Below are positions 1-10,967 of a stretch of DNA of 64,000 bases, in pieces. The stretch spans positions 558,001-622,000 of the forward strand of contig JBCAQO010000005.1 in the NCBI GenBank assembly GCA_039111635.1. Direction: 5' to 3'. The first letter of the stretch is position 1, and each line of letters begins with the position of its first letter. This DNA is from Heterobasidion occidentale. Taxonomy: Eukaryota; Basidiomycota; Agaricomycetes; Russulales; Bondarzewiaceae. Under the pieces are notes generated by a model. That model ran no database searches. It was given only the letters and a program-made list of their open reading frames with translations, and was not told where the DNA came from. Both the position numbers and the translations under genes were made by a program.

Positions 1-720
1 TGAGCGAGTCAGCCGCGCTCCTGGGACTTGCGGAGGGATTCGACGAGGGAGCGGGGAGCAGGGCGGCCGAGGAATGACGTGCGGACTGTGGCCGCAGCGA
101 GGACGGGCGCGCGTGTCGAGCGTATGCGAGTGACGTGACTACGGCCGCGATGTGACAGGTGCGTTACGACGCGTTTCCTGGTCACGCGACACATAACGCT
201 TACGAAATATTCATCTAAAACCTCTAATCGCTAGGTCATCAGGAATTCTTCACAGATACGGATGCACTGGCGACATTAGAATCTTTATCTGTCAAAATGG
301 GACATTGTTACGAGTCTTCACTGTGTATCGTGCGTTCTGTACAGAGCGTTGCCGTTACTGATTTTTATTTGTACAGTATAAGCCATTAGCGTGCGTCGTG
401 ACTTACTGATCACTCTGATAGATGTCTTGCAGACCGCGAGCGGTGTGGGATATATCCCTAATTGCATTGTCTGTCGCGAGAAAATCAAAGAAGCGCGTAC
501 AAACGAACACCACCGTTAAACTCTGAACGTGCAAACGTTTGCACGCAACCTGCACTCTGTCAAGAGCTTCCATCAACAAACATCCTCAACTACTACACCC
601 TCTGAACACGGTCAATCACAGAATCAACATGACACGCTATCATAAGGGAAGGAGGGGGACAAGGTGAGCACACAGCACGCTGTGTTCTGCGCTAGCGTCG
701 CTAACGATCACGCTTGTTAG

Positions 721-1191
721 AAACACTCGCTCGAGGTGAGCATCTCTCGTTTTCACTGGACCATGGGAGTGAAACCGCTGGTACTAGGCGCGTGCTGACG
801 CTGCGGAAAGAGCGTGCATCGGAACCGACAGTCTCGTGGGCGTTTTCGGAACACTATAGCGCGAACGCGGAGGAGAAGTCAAGGGTAGAGTCACTTGTCC
901 GAGAGTTTCTCCGCCACGCTGGGCCCGAAGCCCTACGCGATGTAGGAGCCGTGTGCATTCGGTGAGTTTGGATTTCACTCGCTGTTTGATTCTCTTTCAT
1001 AGTGCTCTCTCCTTAGGTCCACTATGCATACGTCGGACGATGAAGTAGAACACGTCCAGGTGCGCGTATACGCGAAGGACGGACGGCGTTTGCGCATCAG
1101 GAAAGGGGGAAAGGATCGATGGGCATCCTTGCATATCCCCAACGATCGTGGTCTCTGGGTGCCAATCGTCTTCGTTGAAAAGAACGCCTAA
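721..1191 (+). CDS. 3' two exons of an unrecognised small gene
   Basis: Exon 721-961 joins exon 1017-1191 across a 55-nt intron with a GTGAGT donor and a CCTTAG acceptor. The join keeps one frame through a split Arg codon and ends at TAA 1189-1191. The encoded end is charged and closes with GLWVPIVFVEKNA. The first exon is preceded by TTAG at 717-720, so at least one upstream exon is expected. The ATG at 629 with a GTGAGC donor at 664 does not give the right phase, so the true start is not seen. I do not recognise the family. Gene status rests on the two clean splice sites and the uninterrupted frame. Confidence 0.45.
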
Positions 1192-1301
1192 ATGTCACGT
1201 CTTCCCATCCAAGTCGTCCCTACAATCTGATTGTCGTTGTACTCTATTTACTTCTTGGTCATGCGCTGTACACTAACTATTTCTTGATCATGCGTTGACA
1301 T

Positions 1302-1571
1302 ATGACAATGCCTGGTAAAAATTCACCTATAATTCATGCTTCTGGTCATGGACTGCAAGATCATGCTCGGTTGTCATTGCTATTTGAACATATGACAATG
1401 CCTGGTAAGATTTCGACTATAATTCATCTTTCTGGTCATGGATTTCAAGATCACGCTCAGTCGTTATCGCTATTTGAACATATGACAATGCCTGGTAAGA
1501 TTTCGGCTATAATTCATCTTTCTGGTCATGGATTGCAGAATCTATTTCAGTCTTATCTTGCTTCTCTTTTT
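1302..1571. repeat. Three-copy 90-bp tandem repeat
   Basis: Copies start at 1302, 1392 and 1482, each opening with CATATGACAATGCCTGGTAA (C and A of the previous unit included) and carrying TTCTGGTCATGGA in the middle. The third copy diverges in its last third. Because 90 is a multiple of 3 the plus strand stays open, but there is no other sign of coding. Confidence 0.85.
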
Positions 1572-1710
1572 GTAAATTTCTGGTGAATACTTGATCAGAC
1601 TATACAAAGGTAGAAAAAGGCTTTCCAAGCCGTGACTATATGTCACCACTTGACCAACTCCGACAGGGAAAATCAGTACCAAGTAATTTTCCCGATGAAG
1701 TCCGTTGGCT

Positions 1711-1810
1711 ACTAGTCTAATAGACAAACCTCTCGCCGGTCAGCCATTCTGAGAAAAAGATTAACTTTCGGGGAAACCTTTGGGTGAGCTTCCCGGGGCC
1801 TGTCACGACA
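1711..1810. repeat. Short, internally deleted copy of a dispersed repeat
   Basis: About 45 nt at the left (from ACTAGTCTAATAGAC) and about 45 nt at the right (GGGGAAACCTTTGGGTGAGC onward) match the two ends of the 714-bp element at 21587-22300. The interior is missing apart from one AATCTTTTTCT-like motif, here in inverted orientation. It looks like a non-autonomous mobile element and its deletion derivative. No flanking target duplication was obvious. Confidence 0.6.
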
Positions 1811-2309
1811 CGGTGCAAGAAGTGAAACATATGACTAATACACCCTCACTTGCTGACAAACACGCCTTCCTGACAGACTTGGGCTCGATGTGCAGGATTT
1901 CTGCAGGCAGGAGCTTGTGTTTAAGCTCAATGTATCAAAAATCATCTCGGAATCGTAAGATGTCATTGATGGTAGGAATATAGCTGATTCTGCTTGGATG
2001 CGTTGCAATTCAGCGTTTCCTCCATGTTAGGAGGTACTTCTATCCAAAAGTTCAGAACATCGATTGAGGTGGCATATTAACCGGAAAGCGTGATAATCAC
2101 GATCAGCGAAATCCTGCCAGCAAAAAAATGCAGTGGCATTATTCAGGCCCTGCGTCAAAAGCGTTCGCATTGTTATGAAACACGACGGATCGACATGTCG
2201 GTGGTCATGCCACGACAATCAGATCTCCGCTTGGTCTCCAGCACGCGTGCATAAATAAAGCCACTGAGGAGACACACCAATCCCATTTCCCCATTTCGAA
2301 CCGCCCCTC

Positions 2310-3107
2310 ATGCCTAAAAACCTGACCATCAATCCTCCTGACTTGACCGTCGACATCACGGTCGACCCACCAACTCCCTTCCCGTTTCAGGATGTCATCA
2401 CCCATCCGACAGACGCGGCCTCGACACGCTCTTCGCAGTACAGGGTTCACTTCAGGACAGTCGCCCCGAAGTTCTGACACCACACGGCACGCGTCCCCAA
2501 CAGATCGAATGCGGGACCTACATGTATTTGCGGTCAGCAAAGGGGCCATCCTGCGGGCCTTCCCCGATGCGGCTGACCAGGTCGAACCTCACTCGTTCGG
2601 TCGATATGTTGGCCTTGTCACCGGCTCGCACGTACATGTCACCGAGGGCGTCGAGGAGCTGACCGTCAACTACGTATCGAGTGTGATGCCAGGCGTGCCG
2701 GAGGTTGATAATCATTGCATGCCCATATCCCCAGCTATATCAATGACGGACGAAGAGGAGACACACCCTCTCAAGGTCGAAGGAAACTCCCCGTTCCCGT
2801 GGGCCAAACTGCGTACAGTGGACAACATTAGGCTGCCGTCTGGTGGTGGTTGGAATGCCACAGGTCTAGCCACATGTTCAAGTTGGAGGGTAGTGACCTA
2901 GGCAGGCTCCAGAAGCGCAGAGGCACACAGTATAGCGATGTCATGTCCAAGTTGGAATCTTTGGAGGCCAGCGAGTCAGCCCCAGAGCAACAGATCAAGG
3001 CGCTCATGGTCCCCGAGCGTGCCATTCCGGCCGCGGTTGGCTTGATATCGAGGCCAATGCTGGCGATGACGCACGGGAACAGGCGTTTCCTTCTCTGCGG
3101 AAAGTGA
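2310..3107 (+). pseudogene. Possible remnant of an unrecognised gene
   Basis: An ATG at 2310 opens 55 codons beginning MPKNLTINPP, rich in Pro, Asp and Thr, before a stop. Two further open stretches follow on the same strand in other frames (to 2901 and 3107), the last ending in a charged, helix-prone segment. Reading them as one gene needs at least two frame changes. The minus strand is also open over 2518-2715, so even the strand is uncertain. No family is recognised. Confidence 0.22.
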
Positions 3108-3374
3108 TTGGGTGAAAGAGTGAGCATGCCCACAGCATTGTCAAGAAAGCTTGACTGACGCTATTACCTACAGAACTGGCATCCAATATTCTGGAAGACG
3201 CTGATCGCCTCGACACCTCGACTTGAACACGGCGCGTTAGAGCTTAGGCGTAGTGCAGATTACATGTTATAGTACGTCCATTGGAAGATGCAATCGATAA
3301 TCCTACAACAGCAGCGGTGTAAACGCCCAACCTCTTATCGCCTTTCGAATAAGAAAGAACGACACACTGATTTC

Positions 3375-5038
3375 TCATCTCAAAATGACCATCCTGTCAA
3401 GTACCAAGGTTCTCTTCACCGACGCTTGACAGTCGACACCGTTCTCGTTCTCGTCCTCACAGCTTTGGGACGTCGGGAAGGCGCCGGAATCCGCCTCTGC
3501 TCGTATCCGCTCCTTACCCTTCCCGGTATTTTTTGACCCATCTTTCTCCTTCCCCGCATTTTTCCAGTCTCTGAATTTCCGCCGACAGGCATTGCTGCCG
3601 CCTTCTTGATATTCTGCCCTCGTCACGATACGGTCGGAGTAAGCCGGTTTGATTTGCGAAGGCCATCGCGGAGCGATAAGCTTCCAAGATTGGACTGACA
3701 GGCGAAGGACATGAGAAATGGAAGTCAAAGGCGTAAACTAGACATCTTACTTTTCTGATTCATAGATGACAACTTCGCAGTCCACTGGAGCTAGGGACCG
3801 CAGCTCGGAAGGCTGCGGAATTAAGCATCAGGATGACCACGGGCCAGGCAATAACAAAAGCGCGCTCACAGCCTTTGGGCACAAGCCTGGAAGCCTTGTG
3901 TTCCCGCCTATTAAGCCAATATTAGCCCAGAACATGCCTGAAGATCCTCGGTTAGCAGCGCATAGAGTGTGCTATAGTCATCGCGACGCCAGATTGTCCC
4001 ATGCCTGACAGCCATCAATCGATCAGATGTGCCACAGACACTGGCATCGAAGTTCATGGTTACCTATATCGTCAGGACGAAAAAGGATCTCAGGGACTGA
4101 GAATCTCTCGTTGCCCATATATAAAATTTGATCCGTCTCCGAAGCCATCTCATCTGCCTTCCTTACATGACCGCGTCTGTTGGTGGAAAAGTCTGGCAGA
4201 ACATACTCCTGAAGAATGGGGTTATGTTTCGGGTTCGTCCTGACGTGATCCATCAGGAAACGTGTTGGGTTTGGGGCAGGGCAGGGAAGGTGGGACGAAC
4301 CGGCAAGTCTCGAGGTCGGCCGCAAATTGGTTCGAGGAACGTAGCAGCAGGTCTCTTTGACCTCCGTTCATTATGGATGTTCTCGTCCATCATGTTCCAT
4401 TGCCGAAACGACGCGAGTTCTTTGAGCTGGTTCGTGAGGAGCTTACCTCCGACGTCTATTCTGCGCGCAGGCCGTATTGATCATCAGCCGGGGGGAAATT
4501 ACGTTGTGCGAGCTGTGACACTGACCGTTTCACCGCATACCAGAGCATGGCGCCGTCCATGATAGGAACTATGTGTGAAACTGAACCCAGAGTCCACGAT
4601 GAGCACGCACTCAGGGTGCGGCACGTTCGAAAAAAGCCGACCACGAGGTACAAGAGAAGCGCTGGGGGGAGCGATAAAAAATAGATCCAAGTCTATTCGC
4701 TGACGAGGTATTTGCGACTTACGTGTGCAGCGATAGTAAGACTGAAATTCGTATTTCTTCGAACACGAACTGGTCATAGACCTCTTGTATATTCGGAAGA
4801 TTGAAGTACGGCTCTGTGATCAATAGAGATGACTCAGTGGTATCAATCTGACGCAATAAGATCAGTAGGGTAGCATAATCCGGTTCATGTAAGGGACTCA
4901 CGGCAAGGACGTCGTCTGAGACATTCCGTCCCAGATGGCCTTTTGGGGCGTCCCAGTCGACCAAATAACCCTGAATGGGTGACAAGGTCGCGTCCCATGT
5001 CCATGCAGCGCTAGAAGGGCTCCAGTGCGTACCTTCTC
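3375..5038 (-). CDS. ARP6: Actin-related protein 6 (ARP6), many apparent frameshifts, 5' end lost in gap
   Basis: ARP6 is the actin-related subunit of the SWR1/SRCAP complex, which exchanges H2A.Z into nucleosomes. Reading from 5038 downward, blocks typical of ARP6 appear in order: [140 protein letters not shown], and the end [20 protein letters not shown]. Introns with good borders lie between several blocks, for example 3695-3750. At least eight 1-nt shifts are needed to join the blocks, including around 4950, 4930, 4760, 4590, 3980 and 3650. The N-terminus falls in the 5039-5138 gap. Either this is a decayed copy or the sequence beside the gap is poor; family identity itself is secure. Confidence 0.85.
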
Positions 5039-5138
5039 NNNNNNNNNNNNNNNNNNNNNNNNNNNNNNNNNNNNNNNNNNNNNNNNNNNNNNNNNNNNNN
5101 NNNNNNNNNNNNNNNNNNNNNNNNNNNNNNNNNNNNNN
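5039..5138. other. Assembly gap of 100 N
   Basis: Exactly 100 N, the usual placeholder for a scaffold join of unknown length. ARP6 runs into it from the left, and an unrelated unrecognised coding region lies to its right. Confidence 0.98.
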
Positions 5139-6107
5139 CCCCGCAATGTGTAGTACCACAGCACAGAAGTTCGAGGCGTCAATTTGCCGTCATGGAGACG
5201 CGTCAACATGTCTTGAAACCATGTCTCGGCAGATGACGACCACGAACCATTCCAGAGGTAGCTGCAACGCCAGAGGCATGCTGGCCACAGAGACACATTC
5301 CCTGGTACGCGCGTGAACCCAGGATTAATTGAGAGCCAGATCGCTCTCTTCATCTTCTGGGCACTCCGATTCGCGATCTGATCAGCTGTGTTCGTTCACT
5401 CCCAGACCCGAGTGTTAGCCTCACTTGGCCCCCTCCAGGTAGCTCCGTAACTATGTTCCTTGGACCCAAAATGGATGACAAGGCGCCAAGCCGGCCACCA
5501 TACGCCACAAGACGTCTTGCGTAGGGTTGTCGCAGGAGCCATCGAACCCGCTCCTGATATAGCTGGCCAAAGGAGGAGAGAGAGTCTTGTCGCTCGCCTA
5601 TTAGGAAGTTGTCTCCGTCCACCCAGTTGGGACGGGTTCATTCTACGGCGTTCAGCATTGGCCGCGATCTTTCTGCTGACCCACATGCCTATTCCAACTG
5701 AGACGGAACGACATCCCTGCTGCAACATCACCTCCAGCACGCTCTCGACCTTCAAAGGCCTTCCCATTCCAAAATGGCTAGCAACCAGATCTCAGTGAGT
5801 GGATGAAGCTTGACGTGAGATACCCGCAAGAAGCCAGTGTCGATAGCAGAGGTCTAACGTCAAACGGCGCATAGGGAGCCCAACCTCCCGAAGTCGTTTC
5901 CTTGATGCTGTCTAAGTACGCAAGCGTCCCGGGAGAGACAATGAGCATTTCTTCAGATTGAAAGGTTTCTGGTGCTATCCAGTGCCCTCTTAAGAATTCA
6001 CTGCCGTGGGGTGCGGGGTAGACTTTCGGGAAAAGCGCAGCAATAAAGGCGGGAGGATAATTCTCCCTGTCGAACAACATCATGATGTGACCGCAGTGTA
6101 CCTCCAA
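5139..6107 (-). CDS. Unrecognised minus-strand gene, frame interrupted
   Basis: The clearest exon runs from 6107 to about 5830 and begins MEVHCGHIMMLFDRE, with a protein-like stretch ending TSGGWAPYAPFDVRP. A GTATCT...TTGCTAG intron (about 5780-5825) separates it from further open stretches over 5622-5350 that switch frame at least once. The region nearest the gap (5350-5139) is open in two frames. No domain is recognised. The N-terminal half is the most credible part. Confidence 0.35.
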
Positions 6108-6245
6108 TGTCCCTCATGAACGTATGACAGGGCTCGGAGAACGCGAGAATCTCACATCGTCTTCGCTTGGATCGTCATTCGAGCCGACAAGAGCATGACT
6201 GGATGAAGAATTGCGTTCAACCCGTCCTCCACTCCGAGTTGACAT

Positions 6246-8077
6246 TCATCGCCACATCCTGCTCATACGAGCCTTCCGCATCGCGTCGCAGTCAGACAAC
6301 ACAATACATGGAGGGCCTGACGACGAAGACAAACCCGTGCCCCGGTCCTCCAAATCGTATCCATTGCCATATACTTGCTCGCGAGTCAAACTAGCATTGT
6401 TGTTGTGCTGCGCACCAAAATATTCGTCAGTAATGTTTTTGCGCTCTGAGATTGAAGAAAACGCATACCTGAGATGCTCCGATGACTCGGACCGTCCAAC
6501 GCCTTGAACGTGATCTTCAGAGTGCGGCTGGAATGATGATGACACTGCACCAGGGTGTCAATGTGCATCTGCACCTCCTGTGACGTGTTGCCGCTGGACA
6601 ATGTACCACCCCTGTACGACGTATTGCTACCAGGCGACACATTTGACAGCTGATGTTTGCGAAGGGCAGGCAGAGGAGGGGCGGTAGAGGAGAGGCAGGC
6701 GGAGAAGGGGCTGGAGGGGCTGGCAGAGGAGGGGCTGGCGAAGGAGGGGCTGGCGGAGGAGGGGCTGGCGAGGAGGGGCTGGCGGAGGAGGGCTGGCGGA
6801 GGAGGGCTGGCGGAGGAGGGGCAGGTCGAGACAGGGCAGAACAGGGAATGCGATCGTGGTCGTATAGGAGACCGCAGAAGGCGACTGTTAGACGCTGCTC
6901 TCTTCTTGAGTATTTCTGCGTGCTTTTTCTCTGGGAAGACGGCTGATATCACAGTCGATCAGTGGAAAGTGCGCCCCCTAATGGAGGGAGGGTCTGTGCA
7001 ACCCTCACGATCTCAGCGTCACTATCGTCCTGATCCAGCCCGATCTGTGTCTCCATGTAAAACACGCGCACGTTGACGCAATCGTCTGCGGATAGATAAG
7101 AGGCTGAACAGTAGTAATCCTCCCATCTTCTGTCTTTTTTTGGAGCCGATGATGCACGATCGTCACCCACAGCATTGCCAGGTACGTTGTCTGTGGCGGG
7201 GGTTTGTAGGACACAATCGTGAACGGTTTCCCGTTAAGTCGCCACCGATCGGCCTGAGGTCACCGAATGCGCTGACCTCTCCCGCTTGTCGAGCGCTCCA
7301 AGAGTATGCAATATTGATTCGTGCGAGCTTGAGAAGCTCCCAAGTCGTCTTCATTTCGGACCCCAGGTTGGATAGCCCTGTGTGACGATGGTGACTCCAC
7401 GGATGCGAGCGCCCAAGATGAACTTATCCAGTTGGTCGAAAGCAAATGACAAAGAGGCCTGAGCCTTAGGACGATCACGCCACTAGAAAGCAAGACATGA
7501 GATATGAGCAGAAACCTCAACCCTGTAAAGCACTCACTTTCGGCCCAAACCCCTGCTCAATCCTCCAGACAAGAAAGCTGATGAATCCAAAGCAGTCGAG
7601 AAAGGGACGACGTAATCGCCAAAAGGTGATATGTGCATCCTCTTCAGTTTTCCAGGGATAGACAATCCCTTCCTGCAACACACTAACCTCGAGAGGCCGG
7701 TTGCCATCCCAGTCAAAATGTCTCTCAACGCACTGGTACAACGGATGATAAAAGCTCTGATCTGGTTGTGTCCTTGACCAATCCTGGGCGAATGGTCCGA
7801 GAAGGGAAGCAATAAAAGTCATGACTTGCTTCGGAGGCTGGAAAAATCCATTCCGAAGAGTCACCCCTGATGGATCAGGATCAACTGGGATGAAGGGCCT
7901 CCAGGGAAAACGCGAGTCATGAGGAGCTGGATCTACTGCCCAATCGTACGGTTTCAGGCGTCCGGCACGAGATGGATCAGCGTCGAAGGTCACGTCCGCT
8001 GGCGGGTGAATGCGTTTCTGGAGATGTAAGATGTGGAACTCATGGTAGGGCAGGGGCGAAATGCGACAACTACCCAT
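6246..8077 (-). CDS. Unrecognised gene with WRLRR motif and Ser/Pro-rich linker, frameshifted
   Basis: The first exon (8077 to about 7540) begins MGSCRISPLPYHEFHI and contains VERHFDWDGNRPLEV and ITFWRLRRPFLDCFGF. A GTGAGT...TTCTAG intron leads to WRDRPKAQASLSFAFDQLDK. Downstream blocks continue in protein-like fashion (KTTWELLKLARINIAY, RWRLNGKPFTIVSYKPPPQT, RWEDYYCSASYLSADDC), but joining them needs single-base frame changes near 7350 and 7180. A low-complexity Ser/Pro segment coded by the 6657-6830 minisatellite follows, then a last exon ending SRMWR. The IWRLRRAFL motif in the gene at 12663-13622 suggests a shared lineage-specific family. Function unknown. Confidence 0.45.
6657..6830. repeat. 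GGAGGGGCTGGC-type minisatellite
   Basis: About ten imperfect units of roughly 15 nt around GCTGGCGGAGGAGGG, with small length changes. On the minus strand it encodes repeated Ser-Pro-Ala stretches inside the gene at 6246-8077. Unit-length variation here could itself shift the frame. Confidence 0.8.
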
Positions 8078-8245
8078 GCCGACTGCTGCGACCTCGTGAC
8101 TTCAACCCAGGGGTATTGGTCTCGGAGACGGAGGCTTTCATTGTTGAAAAGATCGAAGCGGAACAATTGCTGGAGGAGAGTGCGTCGACGTGAAGGAGAC
8201 GAAAAGTAGAGGTCTCAACAGATGTGGCACAAGAGCGGCACAAGA

Positions 8246-9548
8246 CATTTCTGGAGGAAAAACGCTCTCAGAAACTGCCTAGACAGCCGCGGAAAACACG
8301 GTACCGCCCAGTGACGACCGCGGGATGACTGGAAGGAAAGGGAGACTTGAAGATGAAGGAATAAAGCTTTCAACCGATAAGGACGCCACAAGACAAATTC
8401 TGGAGGAAAAACGCTCTCAGAAACTGCCTAGACAGCCGCGAAACACGATGCTGCCCAACGACGACCGCCTGAGGACTATGAGTGGGGCAACTTGAAGTCA
8501 TGTGAGCTCCGCTCCCACGGTCAGCGATTTCGGTCCCACGGTCACTCTTTGGCCGAATGTCTGTACGGACGTCGTCATATTACCAGCTCTTAGCTCTATC
8601 GACAAATTTCTGAGAGTGACCCTCCTCCGGGAATGGGTTGCTCTCACTCCGCCACCGTCTATCCTCCTGTCGAGCAGCTTTCTGAGAGCGATTTTCCTCC
8701 AGAAGTGCGTTGTCATTCCCCCGACATCAAGCGGCCGTAGTCAGACGGCGTCGCGTGTTTAGCGGCTGTCGGGAGACATTTCTGAGAGCGACCTTCCTCC
8801 AGAAATGTGATGTTCCCAGGCCATCTTCGTATATCCTCTCGGCAATCAGCTTTCTGAGAGCGGCCTTCCTCCAGAAATGCGCTGCCCATAGGCCGTCGTT
8901 CTTTGCGTCCCACCCTGCCATCAAGCGGGTGTAGTCAGATGGCGTTGCGCGGCTGTTGAGACACATATCTTAGAGCGTCTTCCTCCATGAATGTGTTATC
9001 CCCATCTCTCCCCCCAACGAGCAGTTTTCTGAGAGCGACTTTCCTCCAGAAATGTGCTGTTTGCCGGCCACCTCTATCGTCCTGTCGAGCTTTTTGAGAG
9101 CGACCTTCCTCCAGAAATGCGTTGTCCCCAGAGCCTTTCCATTTATCCTCCCGGCAACCAGCTTTCTGAGAGTGACCTTCCTCCAGATATGCGTTGCCCA
9201 TAGGCCGAAGCTCTTTCCATCGCACCTTGCCATCGAGCTACCGCAATCAGACGGCGGCGCGCGGTTCGCGGCTGTCGAGAGACATTTCTGAGAGCGAGGT
9301 TCCTCCAGAAATGTGATGTTCCCAGGCCATCTTCGTATATCCTCTCGGCAATCAGCTTTCTGAGAGCGAGGTTCCTCCAGAAATGCGTTGCTCGTAGGCC
9401 CTCGTCCTTTGCGTCCCACCCTGCCATCAAGCGGCCGTAGCCCAATGGCGTCGCGCGGCTTCTGAGAGCGATGTTCCTCCAGAAATGTGTTGTCCCCATC
9501 TAACCTCCCAACGAGCAGCTTTCTGAGAGCGATTTTCCTCCAGAGATC
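8246..9548. repeat. Array of 14 hairpin-forming ~29-nt repeats with 30-90 nt spacers
   Basis: Core unit is TTTCTGAGAG, about 9 variable nt, then CCTCCAGAAATG. The two ends are near-perfect inverted repeats (8 of 10 pairs). Plus-orientation copies start near 8607, 8679, 8779, 8851, 8966 (degenerate), 9026, 9091, 9163, 9285, 9357, 9459 and 9520. Two inverted copies lie at 8246-8274 and 8395-8423. Spacing is often exactly 72. A larger unit is duplicated: about 8779-8935 and 9285-9450 share spacers, 506 nt apart. The minus strand is open in all three frames over part of the array, which is a compositional effect. It lies upstream of the 8077 start of the preceding gene. Confidence 0.85.
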
Positions 9549-9559
9549 CACTACTTTTA

Positions 9560-10253
9560 AGCCGTGGTTCTTTGCGACTCCATCAGGCAGCGTGCTGCTT
9601 CACCGCGTTGCACATAATGATGGAAAATATTCACAACGAGACTGGACCTACGAATTGCGATGCTACTGAGATCATCCTCTGCATCAAGAGGAAGATGGAC
9701 TGGGCATCGCGCTGGATCTCTCATCGTCGCTTCACATTCGCTGAGCGGTGAGCCGCCTTTGCCGCAGCAGAGGACATCTTCTCCGGTTTTTTGCCTCAAT
9801 CTTCTGGTCGAAGAAGCGTGGCCTTATGCTTATACCTGGACTCACCTTCTCCAACAAACTCATCAGTCGCCTCGAGGGATTCTATACGACTTTAATAAGG
9901 TCCGCATACCGACCAGCTTTGGGCTACTGAGGCATATCATGCTCATTGGGGCGCAGAACACGGATCTCGCCACGCTCACAGAAGCCACCGCGTACGCTGT
10001 TGTCGAGTTTGGTGGATGGAAGAACGACGCGCTGCCTTGAAAGTGCACATCGATTGTTCGACGTGCGAGAACGTCGTTGGGGATATGTGTCGGGTACGTG
10101 ACGTCCTCAACTACCATCCGTTTGCGCTTGCATTCATTCGCTCACCATACTCGCTCTCCATTCGCATTCGCCTTTCTCCTTAAACCCTTTCACACTTCGC
10201 GTTTCGTTTGCGCTCCTCGCACCCTCACCACACATCACGACCTACTCTCAATC
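9560..10253. other. No gene supported
   Basis: Open stretches occur on both strands (for example plus 9660-10040 and minus 9863-10117), but neither shows a recognisable family, a convincing start or consistent splice sites. The last ~120 nt before 10254 are pyrimidine-rich, as expected for a fungal promoter and 5' UTR. Confidence 0.5.
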
Positions 10254-10685
10254 ATGAACCCCAAATACGCTTGGTACCGTCTTAAAGTCTCGACCTCGTT
10301 CCACATCGACGCGCTGCGGGGCAAGATTCGATTTTTCTTCGGACGTCATCCGCCCGATTGTGGGTTCATTCAATCTGTTCGCGCAGAATTGTAGGTTTTT
10401 TGTTGTCTTTTCTGCCGCATCCCTGATCTACAACCACAGCCTTGATATTGATGCCGAGGGTTACATTGGCACTGTTGGAAGGAGGGAAGAGGTAGGGGAG
10501 AGAGGTGAAAGAGCAGTGAATTCGGAGACGTAGGTAGTGGGATGAAAAGACAGGACATTTCATACGGTTTGCAGGTCTGGGGTCAAAATTCACGCGGCAG
10601 AGAAGATGTCTCAGAGGGCCCTACAGCGCGGTATGTTGTCTTCACTCTCATAAATTGTAAAGAAGCTAATGAGGAGGTAACTTAA
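10254..10685 (+). CDS. Small three-exon gene, unknown function
   Basis: Exons 10254-10390, 10440-10491 and 10554-10685 join with phase-consistent GT-AG introns of 49 and 62 nt to give about 106 residues beginning MNPKYAWYRLKVSTSFHIDA. The second exon contains LDIDAEGYIGTVGRREE and the third YGLQVWGQNSRG, ending at TAA 10683-10685. The ATG follows a CT-rich leader. A GTATGT at 10631 could instead be another donor, which would change the last residues. No known domain is recognised; it is too short and basic to assign. Confidence 0.5.
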
Positions 10686-10967
10686 ACTGGGATGCTATTC
10701 TAGTTCATGCAAGTTGTCCAGCCAGTTTTCCCTGAAGCAATTTGCATTGCCTATCCTGTGAACTCTTCCCTCCATCACTCCTCGTTGTTATCCTCGTTGT
10801 CGCCCTCGTTGTTGCCATCGCCCATCGCCTCGCCTGGCTCCCCCTCGTCTTCGCGCCCGTGTTCTTGCCCACGCACGCTCCTCGTCCTTGTTTTGAGTGA
10901 CGTTGATGCCAGCCGTGCGGCGCGTGGTTTCGAACTGCTCGACTGCCTTGTCTTCTTCGGTAAGATA

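Noticed and set aside
1302..1586. Repeat-protein gene over the 90-bp tandem repeat
   Set aside because: The frame is open only because the unit is 90 nt; no splice sites, start context or family support.
3375..5038. Calling ARP6 a definite pseudogene
   Set aside because: Frame breaks also occur in probably essential genes in this window and cluster beside a gap, so assembly error cannot be excluded.
8246..9548. CRISPR array
   Set aside because: Repeats are imperfect, some inverted, spacers are repeated within the array and of uneven length, there is no cas gene, and the DNA is plainly fungal.
8970..9551. 193-codon minus-strand ORF rich in FLEE/RSQK repeats as a gene
   Set aside because: It arises from translating the hairpin repeat; other frames over the same DNA are also open and give equally repetitive peptides.
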